64,000 nucleotides of DNA from Pogostemon cablin (taxonomy: Eukaryota; Streptophyta; Magnoliopsida; Lamiales; Lamiaceae): NCBI GenBank assembly GCA_023678885.1, contig CM042958.1, forward strand, positions 13,882,852 through 13,946,851. Direction: 5' to 3'. Below the pieces are notes generated by a model, which had not been told where the DNA came from, ran no database searches, and worked only from the letters and a program-made list of their open reading frames with translations. Below are positions 37,547 through 50,221 of the stretch, one piece after another (position 1 is the stretch's first letter; every line of letters begins with the position of its first letter). A program made the position numbers and the translations under genes.

Positions 37547-37924
37547 TGAGAAAATATCAATTTTGGTCTTATTTCTTTTACCAAATTCAATTTTAGTCCT
37601 ATAACTTTTACTATTTTTAATTTTAGTCCTTTTAGTTTCAAATTTGGTCCTATAGCTTTTAAAATTCTAATTTTAGTCCTATATCTTTTTAAATTATCAA
37701 AATTAGTTTTGTATCTTTTAAATATGATATAATTTATAATAGGACTAATTTTGATAATTAAAAAAGATATAGGACTAATTTTGAAACTAATAGGACTAAA
37801 ATTGAAAATTTAAAAGATACATGACAAAAATTGAAACTTAAAGAACTAAAATTGAAAATACTAAAAGTTACAGGACTAAAATTGGATTTGGTAAAAGATA
37901 CAGGACCAAAATTGATATTTTCTC
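37547..37924. repeat. Long imperfect inverted repeat (378 bp)
   Basis: The left arm begins GAGAAAATATCAATTTTGG and the right arm ends CCAAAATTGATATTTTCTC. Arms of about 180 bp are built from repeated AATTTTAGTCCTAT-type motifs on the left and their inverse ATAGGACTAAAATT on the right, around a loop of about 18 bp. A transcript would fold into a long hairpin. This may be a fold-back MITE. Confidence 0.8.
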
Positions 37925-38173
37925 AATATTTCTTAATAGAATGACACGAGGTGGGGTGGTAAAATCGAATACTTTGCCAATAGAGTTTACTGGTTTAGTT
38001 AGAATATAATTTCCCTCATCTCTCCCACGTGTCATTGATTCAATAGAGTGACATAAGAGATATCACATCAAAGTGCCAGAGAAGATTCAGACCCAGAGTC
38101 CTATAACAATCTCCACACTCTTGGTATATGTTAATTTCCAAAATTGCCACTCTCAATTAATACACATTACATA

Positions 38174-38396
38174 CTCCATCCATCCCTCATTAAGAGGGTC
38201 TTTTACTTTTTGACACGTGGATTAAGGAGTATTATTATTTAATGTGTAATGAGTAGTTGTATTAGTGAGAGTGTGTGTCCTATATTTTAATTGTATTAGT
38301 AGGGTGTGTGGGTCCATGTGTGTAAAAAAGGAAAGAGAACTCTTTGGGTGGGACACCCAAAATAAAAAAAGACCATCTTTGAAGGGACGGAGGGAG
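38174..38396. mobile_element. Stowaway-like MITE
   Basis: It starts CTCCATCCATCCCTCATTAA and ends GAAGGGACGGAGGGAG, with TA on both sides. Its right TA directly adjoins the next MITE. Confidence 0.75.
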
Positions 38397-38398
38397 TA

Positions 38399-38594
38399 TA
38401 CTCATTCCGTCCGTCCGTAAAATAATCATTTGTTTTTTGTACGTGGTTTAGAATGTATTATTATTTTAAATAAAGTAGGCAGTTGTATTAGTGGTGAGTG
38501 GTGGATCCCTTTTGCTAAAAAGAAATTATAAGTACCTTTAAAGTAGATAATCAAGATTAATGTAAAATGATATTTTAGTGGACGGGGAGAATAT
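38399..38594. mobile_element. Stowaway-like MITE adjoining the previous one
   Basis: It starts CTCATTCCGTCCGTCCGTAA and ends TGGACGGGGAGAATA. It lies about 400 bp upstream of the K+ channel start codon, so it may contribute to that promoter. Confidence 0.6.
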
Positions 38595-38795
38595 TATAAT
38601 TTATTTTTTCAATATCTAAAAATACTATATTCCTCCTCAAAATTCAATTACATTAATAAAAATAAAAATTTCAACTCCATGTGTAAAATATCAATGCAAT
38701 TTAATCCAAAAGGCATGAAGTAATAATAAAAGTTAAGAGAAAAACAAGAAAAGAGGAATATGGGGCCAACCCAAGCAATGTATTGTAATGGTCAC

Positions 38796-38803
38796 TATAA
38801 AGA
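38796..38803 (+). promoter_or_regulatory. Candidate TATA box of the K+ channel gene
   Basis: ACTATAAAG about 200 bp upstream of the ATG is the best TATA-like match between the last MITE and the coding start. A GA-rich tract (38974-38992) lies in the presumed 5' UTR. Confidence 0.4.
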
Positions 38804-38999
38804 CAAGGGTTATGAGGAAAAAAAAAATCAATCAATCTGAGTTGATCCCACCATTCCATATTACTACTACTACTTGAAAGGATCATTTCACCATTATTAC
38901 AACCTCAATATCTTTTCTTCCTCATCATCACAAACAACACAAATTCCCTACTTATTATAAGGCTCTCTAATTCTAGAGAGAGAGAGAGAGAAAAGTTAG

Positions 39000-41900
39000 A
39001 TGGAAAAGAAGAAGTTGGAAGGTGATAATGAGGTGTTAAAGGAGGGAGTAGTAGATGAAGAAGCAGTGGCAACATCTGAAGATCTGAGTTTCAAGAGTTT
39101 ATCAAAGCTGATAGTACCACCCCTTGGTGTTTCTGGTTTCAGCACCCGCCTCACTACAGCTACTTCCAATGGAAGAATCATCTCTCCCATGGACTCCACC
39201 TACCGGTCTCTCTCTCTCTCTCACATACTTTCTCTCTCCTAAATCCAGTTGAAATTGTTTGTATGTGGATACACCTTCATTATTAGGGGTTGGAGATCCA
39301 GTGTTCTTGCATGTGCTGCATGTTTAATAATGGTTGTTGGGTGCAGGTGTTGGGAGACATGGATGGTACTGCTGGTGGCATACTCAGCGTGGGTTTGTCC
39401 ATATGAGATTGCATTTCTCGACAGTGAAAACCCCAGTATACCCCTATACATTGCTGATAATATCGTGGATCTCTTTTTTGCGGTCGATATTGTCCTCACT
39501 TTTTTCGTTGCCTACATCGATTCCACCACTCAATTATTGGTGCTTCATTCTTCCAAAATTGCCAAAAGGTAATTCCTCCCTAATCTCTATTCCTTTCATT
39601 GTCCTTCCATACCATCCTATTTTTAATTGTGTTTCATAAGTTACCATTCCAAGTTTTCAAATGATTTTTTTTTAAAATAAAATTTAACCGAATCTCTATT
39701 CTATAATGTTGTTCCTCTTTATATTCTATAAGATGTTTTTTACATGAAGATCTTATTTCTTGAAAAATACTAATTTTTAAATTCTTGCATATTTGAAGAT
39801 AAGTTAAAAAGATTGTAATACATGACATATATTTAATAAGTGTACAAAAGATAAAATAAGAAAATGAAATAGGTTATCTACTAGTGATGCATTTTGTTAT
39901 ATGATACGTTTTTTTTAAACACTTTTTTAGAACGTATCCCAACTATTGTTTAATTTTTTGAAAATTAGTTATGCCATCGTTTCTCATTAAAACTAATAAT
40001 CCCACCCTCCCAAATTCATGTTAGGTATTGAGTTTCACAAAAGTCACTTTTTGACTTGCTTTTAGACATAATATAGATTTTTTTGTATTAAATAAATGAT
40101 AAAGTATCTTATATGGGTTAAAAATGTGATGACAAATTTGAAATTAAAGTATGTTAGAGAGATAGAGTATTAGTTAGTTATTTTTTCCTTTTATAAAAGT
40201 GTGAAGTTAAATTTGGGACGAAGCAAAACAGAAAGTTAGGACAGGAGAGTATTATTTTTTATTTATACTACTAATTGTTCATAAAATAGTTTATTTATGA
40301 AATACAGTAGTTTGCTTATTGCTTTATATCAATTGCATATAATCTTTTTAATTAAAATATTATATTTTCTTATTTATCTAATAAAAATTATTATGCAGGA
40401 CGATTTCAAGCACATTTTTGCCTACTATAATTTATTTTTTCACATCCAAACGAATTGAGCATAACAGGACCATAGAATGTATATTTGTTTGCTATCCACA
40501 TGATTTCCTAAAGCCCTACCTTTACCTAACTCTCCTCTTTTAAGTTGTCTTTGTTTGAATTAACTTATGGTTTAAACTTACAATCATTAATTATTGCAAT
40601 ACATCATCAATTAGAACTAACTACCAACTCCATTATCTCATTTCTTTTTCATAACCATATAATGATCATGCATAAAAAGTTAATACTAATATGTATTGTT
40701 AGAGAGTAGCACCAAATTTGGGAGTTTATTTGATACTATAATATAATTTGTGTTGGCACATGGAGTACACAATTATTGATAATTTACGATCTTATAAAAT
40801 ACTACTATGTTTCAATTTAAGAATTTATATTGAACCTATTGAGAAATTACCTTTTTATATGATAATTAATTCTTTTTAGTGACAAATTATTATTTTCTAA
40901 AAAATCATGTACTGTAAATTTAATTTAATTTTGTAGAAAGTTGTACGTGAAATAATAATGTCATTTAAAAAAAATCAAATTCCACCTAAACTGAAGACCC
41001 GTTCACCAAATTCTTTGCCTTAATTGAATTGGATCATTTTCAAGAATCCAAGAGTTGGTCTATTATATCCGAACGTACAAAGATATTACAATTTTGAAAG
41101 TAACAATCAATAAGAGTAATGTTTTTCGAGGGTTAGCTCCTATATTCGTCGAATGGAAGTGTTTTTTTTTATTATTATTTTTATTTAATTATTATTATTT
41201 TTTTAAAGTACTGTGTTGTGACTTGTGTGTAATGTAGTTGAATTTTTATTTTTTCTAAAAAGTGAATCATGCGAGTTAAAATCCGCGTTTTAAATGTATT
41301 TTGAGTCGATAAAAGAAAGGAGCATTATGCTGAGGATATTATGGTCAACAAATACAAAGATCCAAGTCACCGTCCAAATTAAAATGGGCCCCCATTAATG
41401 GTGATAGTAGTGGGCCAAAGGCCCATTTCCATCCACCCACGTCAATTTATCGCGTGGACCAATGGACTAGTCGCAGCGAACGTTGAACCAAATATGAAAT
41501 ATTTATGAGCTTATTTAAAGTGAACACACTTTATTTACACATTATTTAAGATAATTATATTTTTAGATAAGTTATTAACAATAAAAATTAAATAAATCAT
41601 ATATACATGAATCACACTAATAAAATTAACTCCATCCTCCCCCTACAGAACTTTCACATTTTTTTAACAAAACCCCTCAAATCCCCCAAAAAAAAAAAAA
41701 TATTATATCCAACAACTTTAAAATACAAATGTCCTTAAAAATGAACAAAGTTGATAAAAAGTAATTTTTTTTAATAATTTGAATAAGAATTAATACTAAA
41801 CTCAAATTGAACAAGGGAGTGTACATTTTTTTTATTAATATTTGGGTAATAGTGGATTACTTAACTATTTTAAGTTCTTCATAGTATTATTGATTGCTTG

Positions 41901-44900
41901 ATATAATAATATATAACACTCCCTCAGTTTCCATACACATTTCATAATTTACTGTACAATGTTGTTTAAGCAAAATGACTTTATTGATAGGATTAAGAGA
42001 AGGAATAAATCATTTTAATTTGTATTAAAAGAGATGGTAATTAATTATTATGTATGTGCATGCATGCAATGCAGGTATTTATCCACCTGGTTTATAATGG
42101 ATGTGGCATCAACTATACCTTTCGAGACCATAGCCTTCTTCATTACAGGCAAACATCATGCTGGTCTCACCTACTCCCTCCTCGGAATGCTCCGATTCTG
42201 GCGTCTCCGACGTGTCAAGACTTTCTTCACCCGGTATGCTCACCGACTTGAATTTCCTATTCCACTTTCCATGTTTCATTGATATTTCATCACATAAAAA
42301 ACTACTCCCTCCGTCTCTAAAAAGCTTGCACCCCTCTTTTCAGCATGGAGATTAAGAAAGTGATAACTTTTAGGGGTATAATGATATTTTTATGTAATAT
42401 ATAAATGATAAAGTATGGTAGGTAGAGATGGTTTTTTTGTAATTAAAGTGTATGGGGAAGAGTGGTTGTTTTTTACTTTTTGCTTTTTTTGGAATGTGCA
42501 AACTTTTGTGGGACAGCCCAAAATGGAAAGTCTGCCATCAAAAGTGAGACGGAGGGATTATATCCTACCATTTACCATTAAACCCTTGGGGCATGTGACG
42601 TTAATTTAGACATTGATTGTAACACGTGGCATGTATCTAAAGAGAATAGGAGATGAAACACATGTGTTTTGAATAGGTGATCCCATTTGCATGCAAACCT
42701 TACATGTTTCTTGTACTTTGCAGCATCGAAAAGGACATCAGGTTTAGCTATTTCTGGGTCAGATGTGGCAGGCTGCTGTCTGTAAGTGATGATGCATGTT
42801 CAATTAGTACTACAAATAGCTATTTGTTAGGTTTGATGATGTGTATGATATGAATGTATGATCAGGTGACATTACTACAAGTCCACTTTGCTGCATGTCT
42901 GGCTTACCTGTTAGCCGACAGGTATCCGAATGAGGGCAACACTTGGATCGGGTCAGCCATACCCAATTTCAAGGAAACAAGTCTCTTGATTCGATACATC
43001 TCAGCCCTCTACTGGTCTGTCACCACCATGACCACCGTTGGATATGGAGACATCCATGCTGTCAATGCTGTCGAGAAGTTCTTCATCATCTTCTACATGC
43101 TCTTCAATCTTGGCCTCACTGCTTACATCATTGGTAACATGACTAACTTGGTCGTCGAGGGTACCCGAAGAACCATGGAATTCGTTAGTACTCCATATTC
43201 ATGCCCTTTCTCTTTATATAGCTCATGTGGTGGGATTGACCTTGATTGTGTTTTTTGAAACTCTGTTTTCCTCTGTTTGTGTGTGCAGAGGAACAGTATT
43301 GAAGCCGCGTCGAGTTTTGTGTCGCGTAATCGTCTCCCTCCAAGGTTGAAAGAGCAGATACTGGCCTACATGTGTCTTAGATTCAAGGCTGAGAGTTTGA
43401 ACCAGCAGCAGCTGATTGAACAGCTTCCTAGAACAATCTGCAAGAACATCCAACAGCATCTCTTCTTGCCAATTGTTAAGAATGTTTATCTTTTCAAGGG
43501 TGTTTCCAGGGAAATCCTTTTGCTCCTTGTAAGAATCAATTCAAACATATATGCATGCATGCTAGTATAAGTACTTTTATAGTATTCTTACAGCCAGTGA
43601 TCATTTGATGATCAGGTTGCAGATATGAAGGCAGAGTACATCCCACCAAGAGAGGATGTGATACTGCAGAACGAGGCGGCCGATGACATCTACATCATCG
43701 TCTCCGGAGAAGTTGAAATGGTGGACTGTGCAATGGACAAAGATAAAGTGATATGGGCATTCAATGCAGGTGACATGTTTGGTGAAGTCGGAGCGGTCTG
43801 TTCAACACCTCATGGATTCACGCACCGAACGAAGACGCTGTCCCAGCTGCTGAGGCTGAAGAGATCATCTCTGATTGAAGCAATGAAGCACAGACAGGAA
43901 GATAATGTCACCATGCTCAAGAATTTCCTTGAGGTTAATTCACATCAACTCCTCCTAATGCTAGCTAAAAATCTTCACCACTAGTGCTTAATTCTTACAG
44001 TGTTAAATAAGGTGGATGTATGCAGCATCACAAGAAGCTCAAGGATCTACACTTTGGGGACCTGTTTGTTGACAGCGCAGACGAAGACGGGGATCCCAAC
44101 TTGTCCATCAACTTGCTTACCGTTGCAGGAACAGGCAATGCTGCTTTTCTTAATGAGCTTCTTAAGGCAGGATTAGACCCTGATGTTGGAGATTCTAAAG
44201 GGAAGACTCCATTGGTATGTACTATATCATATTTCTTCCATTCTTAATCTTCGTCGACCGGTGATTCTAACTACAAAAGCACTTGATCAGCACATAGCAG
44301 CATCAAAAGGCCATGAAGATTGCGTAGTCGTGCTTCTCAAGCATGCTTGTAGCTTACACCTCAGAGGTATACCTTAATTCATTACCACCTTAATTCAATC
44401 ATGATAATGTGATCTCTTATGAATGTTTCTCATTCATCCATGGCAGATATCAATGGAAACACAGCCCTGTGGGAGGCTATAGCAGCAAAGCACCATTCCA
44501 TATTCAAGATTCTGTATCACTGGGCTTGTATATCTGATCCCTACATTGCTGGTGATCTTCTCTGCACTGCAGCCAAAAGAAATGATATGACAGTAATGAG
44601 AGAGCTTTTGAAACACGGCTTGTTCGTGGACGCTAAGGATCGTCATGGACTCACTGCCATCCAAGTGGCAACCACAGAGAACCACATAGACATGGTGCAA
44701 TTCTTGCTCATGAATGGATCTGAGGTGAATGAAACTGTTAGAACCAACATTCCTTCAGAAAACTTGAATGAGATGCTGGAGAAGAGAGAGGTAGGACACC
44801 GGATAGTCGTGTCTGAGACATTGCACGACGACGTTTTCCAAGTGAATAAAAATGAAAAGGCAAGCAATGAGGAGGGTACCAAAGGGTCATCTTCCTCAAG

Positions 44901-45229
44901 AGTTAGCATATATAAAGGCCACCCGATTAATCGGAGAGTGAATCAATGTACTGAGCCTGGAAGGCTGATCAAATTGCCAAACACCATGGCTGAACTCAAG
45001 AGCATTGCAGGTACTTGATTAGTACTACCTAACTTCTTTGTATTCCAAGAATCAATGTAAAATATGATGTGTACTTATAAAATGTTCTTTGGCAGGTCAA
45101 AAGTATGGATTTGATGCTACAAATGCAATAGTGACTAATGAAGAAGGTTCAGAGATTGACTCCATTGAAGTGATAAGAGATAATGATAAGCTGTTTATAC
45201 TTGAGAACAATCAAGATCCAGCTATGTAA
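39000..45229 (+). CDS. SKOR: Outward-rectifying Shaker K+ channel, SKOR/GORK type, complete, 11 exons
   Basis: Voltage-gated plasma-membrane channel that releases K+ from cells: xylem loading (SKOR) or guard-cell/root efflux (GORK). Exons: 39000-39205, 39347-39568, 42075-42233, 42724-42781, 42866-43183, 43289-43528, 43616-43933, 44026-44214, 44291-44366, 44447-45010, 45096-45229. They total 2484 nt (827 aa), the usual family length. In order: S1 (MVLLVAYSAWV), S2-S3 (DLFFAVDIVLTFFVAYID), S4 voltage sensor (LRFWRLRRVKTFFTR), S5, pore with TTVGYGD at residues 271-277, S6 (FNLGLTAYIIGNMTN), a cyclic-nucleotide-binding-like domain (about 375-500, IIVSGEVEMV and GDMFGEVGAV), ankyrin repeats (about 530-700) and a C-terminal KHA domain (766-827, PNTMAELKSIAGQKYGF). 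The second intron is long (2.5 kb). SKOR and GORK cannot be told apart reliably by eye, so the symbol is the family name. Confidence 0.95.
42305..42558. mobile_element. Stowaway-like MITE in K+ channel intron 3
   Basis: It starts CTCCCTCCGTCTCTAAAAAG and ends AAGTGAGACGGAGGGA, flanked by TA. It is intronic, 165 bp from the next acceptor. Confidence 0.7.
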
Positions 45230-46078
45230 TGAAAACTATAGACAATTATAAATGGAAATACATTTTTTCGTCTTGATGACATTGTACAGCTCGTTAGAGT
45301 TAAGGTTGTGTTGAGTTTCAGACAAACAAAAGTCCCTTGGAAAACTTACTAACATCTACAAAGGTTTTCACTTGAAAAGGGGTTAAGAGAGAGAAAAGTA
45401 AATGTGACAACCATCAAAGTAAAAGTGTAGTACAAATGGTAAACCTAATAATGGTGCCACAAAAACATCAAGAATGGCAGGTGAAATTTGACATCATATG
45501 GCTTTCATGCATGCAGAGGTAGTGTGATTGAAGATTTGATTGATAGCTAGTTCCTTAACTCAATTGAAGCATTCTAGATTGATGGTTTATAATGGTGTCC
45601 AATCTACCCCATGTTTTCCATACTAAAGTTTTCATACTCTTCATCAAAAGTAGCATCTATAATTGGGTGCCGATTTGACCTACCAAGACGTGGTTCGTGC
45701 AACATACTTTCTTTAAACGTGACGCCAGCGTAAGGCTAGAGAAGAAGAGGAAGAAGGAGGAGAAGAAGAATCTCAGTCAAAGTAGTCAAAACTTAGCCAT
45801 TTTAAAATAGAGTTTCACTAGAGGAATATGGTTTCTCATGACTAGTAGTATCACCCCATAATATGCCAAATATTTGTGTGATGTGAATTGTGAGCACATA
45901 TCTCTCTCTCTCTCTTACATGTATAAAATAACTCAAATGGCAGATTCTCAATCATCTCTTCCACTCTAAAGGAATCAAACATAATTGCTCCCAACAAACA
46001 TATTCTTTTCTTGCATTTAGAAACCCGCGCTAGCTCTTGAAATGTGCAACTTCACTACATCTCTCTTCCCAACTCATG
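45230..46078. other. Intergenic DNA between the K+ channel and BPS1-like genes
   Basis: This holds the 3' flank of the channel gene and the 5' flank of the next gene, which lies in the same orientation. A purine-rich GAAGAAGAGGAAGAAGGAGG stretch sits at about 45742-45768 and a (CT)n tract at 45901-45915. No coding frame or mobile element was recognised. Confidence 0.5.
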
Positions 46079-46085
46079 TATAAAT
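46079..46085 (+). promoter_or_regulatory. Candidate TATA box of the BPS1-like gene
   Basis: TATAAAT lies 47 bp upstream of the ATG, which would imply a very short 5' UTR of around 15-20 nt. Confidence 0.45.
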
Positions 46086-46125
46086 ACACTTTTTTCCTGC
46101 TAACTGATCAAACATTTGTTAGTCC

Positions 46126-47220
46126 ATGATGAGCAGCCATTCTAATTCCTCTGTGAGTGGTTTCTACAGTTTGCTCACAAGAGAAGTAGACAATCTTGAT
46201 CATCTATACCTCTCTCAGAACATGATGATTTCAATCAAGTTCCTCCAACATGTTCTGTCTTCCCTCAGATCCCTCCATTCCCACTTAATCCTCCTCGTTC
46301 AGCAGCTTCACCTCCCAGTTGGAGAGAAATGGCTTGATGAGTACATGGATGAAAGCTCCAGGCTGTGGGAAGCTTGCCATGTCCTCAAATCAGGTGTGTC
46401 TTCCATGGAGAACTACTATTCCTCTACTGCCAACATACTCTCCCTGCTCGATGATCGCCGCCTTTTAAACGCACAGTTTTCCCGCCAGGTCAATCTCAAT
46501 CCCAATCCACAACTCCCATATTCACTAGTAGTAAAACATATAATTCCATTTCAAGAATGTAATGATCATATATACTTACTACGTAGTCATTAGTATGCAT
46601 GATCAGCTGATGATCACATTGATCAACAGGTTATTCGAGCAATCAATGGGTGCGAGAGGGAGATGAGAGCACTGCAAGAGGAGAACAGGATGATAGCAGA
46701 AACAAGGGTGCACACACTGTGTCTGAGTTTGGACAACAATGTTGTCCAAGAGTGGAAGCTGAACAAGTACAGTGGATTCAGGGGAGTGCTCTGTGCAATG
46801 AGGAATGTGAGCACATTGCTGCTGGTGATTCTAGTAAGTGGAGTGGTGTATTTCTGGCCAGAGAGTAGTAGCAGCCTTTGCCAGTCCTATGAAGTGAAGG
46901 GGGGGTTGAGGCCAAAGGCCTTCATGATTTCAGCTGCAGCATTGCATCAGAGGGTGATGAGAGGATGCGCGGCGCAGGGGATCCCTCTCCACGAGCTGCA
47001 CGAGGCGAGGGTGGCGCTAGACGAGCTCAAGACGGACGTGGAGAGGGACGAAGGAGGCGAGACGGGCCGCGTAGTTGATGATGACAAAGTTGAAAACATG
47101 AGGAGATGCTTTGGAGCTTTGCAGTGTGGGGCTGAGAGCATCATAGCTCAGCTGGATGATTTCTTTGATGAAATTGTTGAAGGGAGGAAGAAGCTTTTGG
47201 ACATGTGCTCTCATAGGTAG
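46126..47220 (+). CDS. BPS1/ROH1-like protein (BYPASS-related family), two exons
   Basis: Exons 46126-46488 and 46630-47220 join in phase 0 to give 317 aa; ATG 46129 is an equally good start. The N-terminal half carries the family pattern of helices around LLTREVDNLDHL, SIKFLQHVLSSLRSLHSHL and KWLDEYMDESSRLWEACHVL. Exon 2 opens with a charged helix (CEREMRALQEENRMIAE). A hydrophobic segment VSTLLLVILVSGVVYFW at about 181-197 could be a membrane anchor. The C-terminal half is helical (FGALQCGAESIIAQLDDFFD). Arabidopsis BPS1 controls a root-derived mobile signal and ROH1 interacts with the exocyst; the role of this paralogue is unknown. The family assignment rests on pattern similarity, without an alignment. 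Confidence 0.75.
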
Positions 47221-48989
47221 GGACAACATAGAGACAACATGTGAACTTGACTACATAACAACAACATGATCAATGGATGATGTAGTAGGTGTTAGTAGTA
47301 GTGTATCAAGTTAATATTGATCATTTCTAATTTGAAGTTTATCATTTCTCTCTCTTGATCATCAATCTTTGAGTAAAAGACACATGGAAGGAAGAAATAT
47401 TAATTAAGGAATGTGATTCTTGATTCCAAAGAAAGGAGGTGGAGTTACTAAATATGTTAATGGTAGAAACCAATAAGAATATATATATGTTGAATAGCTT
47501 TAACAGAAAGCCAAATGTCATGCAAAAAGTGAAGAGGAGATAGATTCTTGAAATCATGCTTAAATCTTAATTAATCATCTCTCTATAAAAAGTTCATTAC
47601 ATTACATAGAAATAATACATACCAAAACAAATGATATACATAAAACACTGCTTTATATCCATTAAAAGCTATCTAAGCATAAAAACTGAATTCTGTCAAA
47701 AAAGCATCAAAACTGAAGCTAGCTTAATCCCAGATCTGCAGCATGCATGCTCATGTTGGGTCTTTTTTTTTACTCCCTTCTTCCCACATACTTATACACT
47801 CTTTCCATTTTGAGTGTCACGTATTTATACACGTTTCATTAATAGTAAAATTACATTATACATTTTACATACTTTTTATACTTTACTCATCGATTCCAAC
47901 AACTTTATTTATCGTTACTAACAATTTTATTTACCATTTCTCTTTAAATTACAACTTACCTCTCTTTTTCCTTATATTATGGAGTATAATTAAAAAAATA
48001 TTTCTAATCTTAGCAGGGTGTAAGAAATTAAAAAAAAGGGGTTTAAATTCATTTAGCCTCTTTTTGTTTGTAAGAATTTGTTTAAGCACTGAAATATATG
48101 CTTCTTTCATCAAATGAAAATATGATGAATAATTTATGCCTTTATTTTATATTTTTTCCTTAAAATTTTAAAGTATAATTGTATTTTTATTCTCATAATA
48201 ATAAATGTACTATTATACAATATATATTTATTTATTTATATATAGTGATATGCATCAAGTTTGAAAAGGACGTGTACGTAGAAAAGCAGCAGCCAAATTA
48301 TGAAGGCAAGAAGCAAATAAATGTGTTTTGTCATCACAAACTGCCACAATGCTGCCAACATAGATCAGTTGTGAACTAAATGGAAACATAATTAATTTTA
48401 CTATTTACATTTTTTTTAATCAAATAAAACTCTTTCTTTATCAAATCATGAAACATGAGAAATTAACACAAAAGAATACAGCTCTCAAAATTATATTTAA
48501 ATATGCCATTCTTGAGAAGAGATTTCTCGTTGCCATACAACTTTTTTTTAAAAATCCAATTCTCAATTTTAATTCCTGATTTTGATTCCATTTGTGAAAC
48601 GTAGAAATGTAATATACCTACGTATTATTTAAAATCGTAATACATTCAAATACTATTTTTGTTGAATTATTAAATGTAGAAATGATGTTATTATACTGCG
48701 TATTTTGATGTTAGAATCTGCGGAGTTGTGATAGTAAAATCAGAAATGATTTCACTGTGAAATAATGATGAGATGAAAAATGTGGGAGCTCACAAAAGAT
48801 AAAGTGTCTGGGGATTTACTCAATAGATTCCTGAGTTTTTGCTTTTTACTCTTTTTTTTATTTATTTTTTTCTTGAAAATAAATACTTGTAATTATATAA
48901 TTGAACCTCTTGTCTGTTTTCCCTTGGAATTCAAACTTCGACAAACAATTAATTTAGAAATTTGCAAAACTAATGGTGTGTTTTATGGA
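47221..48989. other. Intergenic DNA with a partial MITE
   Basis: At 47773-48010 a MITE left end (TA-CTCCCTTCTTCCCACATA) and an interior containing CGTTTCATTAATAGTAAAA match the element at 30141, but the right terminus is missing. The rest is AT-rich with no gene recognised. Confidence 0.5.
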
Positions 48990-49450
48990 TGGTTTTAGGA
49001 AATCAATCCATGAAACCTTAACCCTATTATGATAAATTGAGATCAAACTGTAGTGCGGAAACGTACCTGATCTAATGAACTTTCAAGGCGGAACATAAAC
49101 TCGAAGATCAATCGGTATTATGGTCTTCCTCAATTAAGCCTCCTAATTCCTTATGTGGACTGCAGTAATCCCTCCCGATGGGGAGAAGGGAATACCATGT
49201 GTGGCTTAGTGTATTGAGGACCATAACCAGAAGCCTTTATATACTACTTGACTAGACCACCTATAATCATCTAATCACGTAGTATTGAGTATCTACTCAA
49301 TTGGCTCATATCAAAATATTACAGCTCATGAACTTTACACCTTAATTGGATCACTTAATTAAGTTCACAAAATAATTGAATAGCTAATATAATTATATAA
49401 TAATATATTGCCCACAATTAGACTATATTGAAAATTAAAAATTTCCAACA
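48990..49450 (-). repeat. 3' LTR of the Copia element
   Basis: 461 bp; on the plus strand TGGTTTTAGG...TTTCCAACA. It pairs with 53839-54298. The polypurine tract lies directly inside it. Confidence 0.85.
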
Positions 49451-50221
49451 ATCTCCCACTTGGGCTATATATTTCTCCAAAACAATTATATCAAGAGTCC
49501 TTAGTTGCGCAATTGTATGCTATTTCTCTTCAGGCTATACTTAACAATCTGGTCCATTTCATATACTTATATGGAACTACCGCGGCATTCACCACATTAC
49601 AAATCGTGGTTAAACCCCGACAATCACCATATCAGTACACTCAATTACATAGATCAAATATGGTGAATAGCATGGAAATTACATGCAACGTAATCAATAT
49701 CATGTCTATTTCCAACTGATCCAACTTTAAACTTTAGTGAGATTAATCCATAATGTAAAATATTACAAAATGAAATTACTTAAGTGAATTCACAATGAAT
49801 TCAAAGTCATCAACTATCACCTTTATTATGCAGAAAACCAAATTATTCAAATCAAAGTGTTTTGAAAACTTTAAAGAGCAACAAATATAGACTCTCACTA
49901 AACCAATGTATTTTATCACCCACATAAGTAGCTAGCTCAAATACAGGGCGTTAAATACATAATTGGTGGATCCTCATTTGAAGTCTATCATAATATGCTC
50001 TACTAGAATTTTATCCACATAAAACACTTTTTTTATCAACCAAGAATTCTATGTCAATTTGCTTGACTTATAAGAACTCATGTTGCTAATACTTAATTGC
50101 GAACTAACTGTCATAATAAACTTTATGTGACAAAACTTCGCAACCTTTATCTCATGTGTGAATGCCCCTTAGTGTGCTACTATTTCTATTGTCATGGTTA
50201 ATGAGCTATAAGTGTTTGCTT

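Noticed and set aside
39249..39572. Alternative start of the K+ channel in intron 1
   Set aside because: The frame begins inside the intron; exon 1 at 39000 supplies the expected family N-terminus with a consistent phase.
44434..44909. Minus-strand frames of 88 codons
   Set aside because: They are antisense to the ankyrin/C-terminal exon of the K+ channel.
46623..47229. Several other-frame open frames in the BPS1-like second exon
   Set aside because: They are shadows of the real frame, which joins exon 1 in phase and carries the family pattern.
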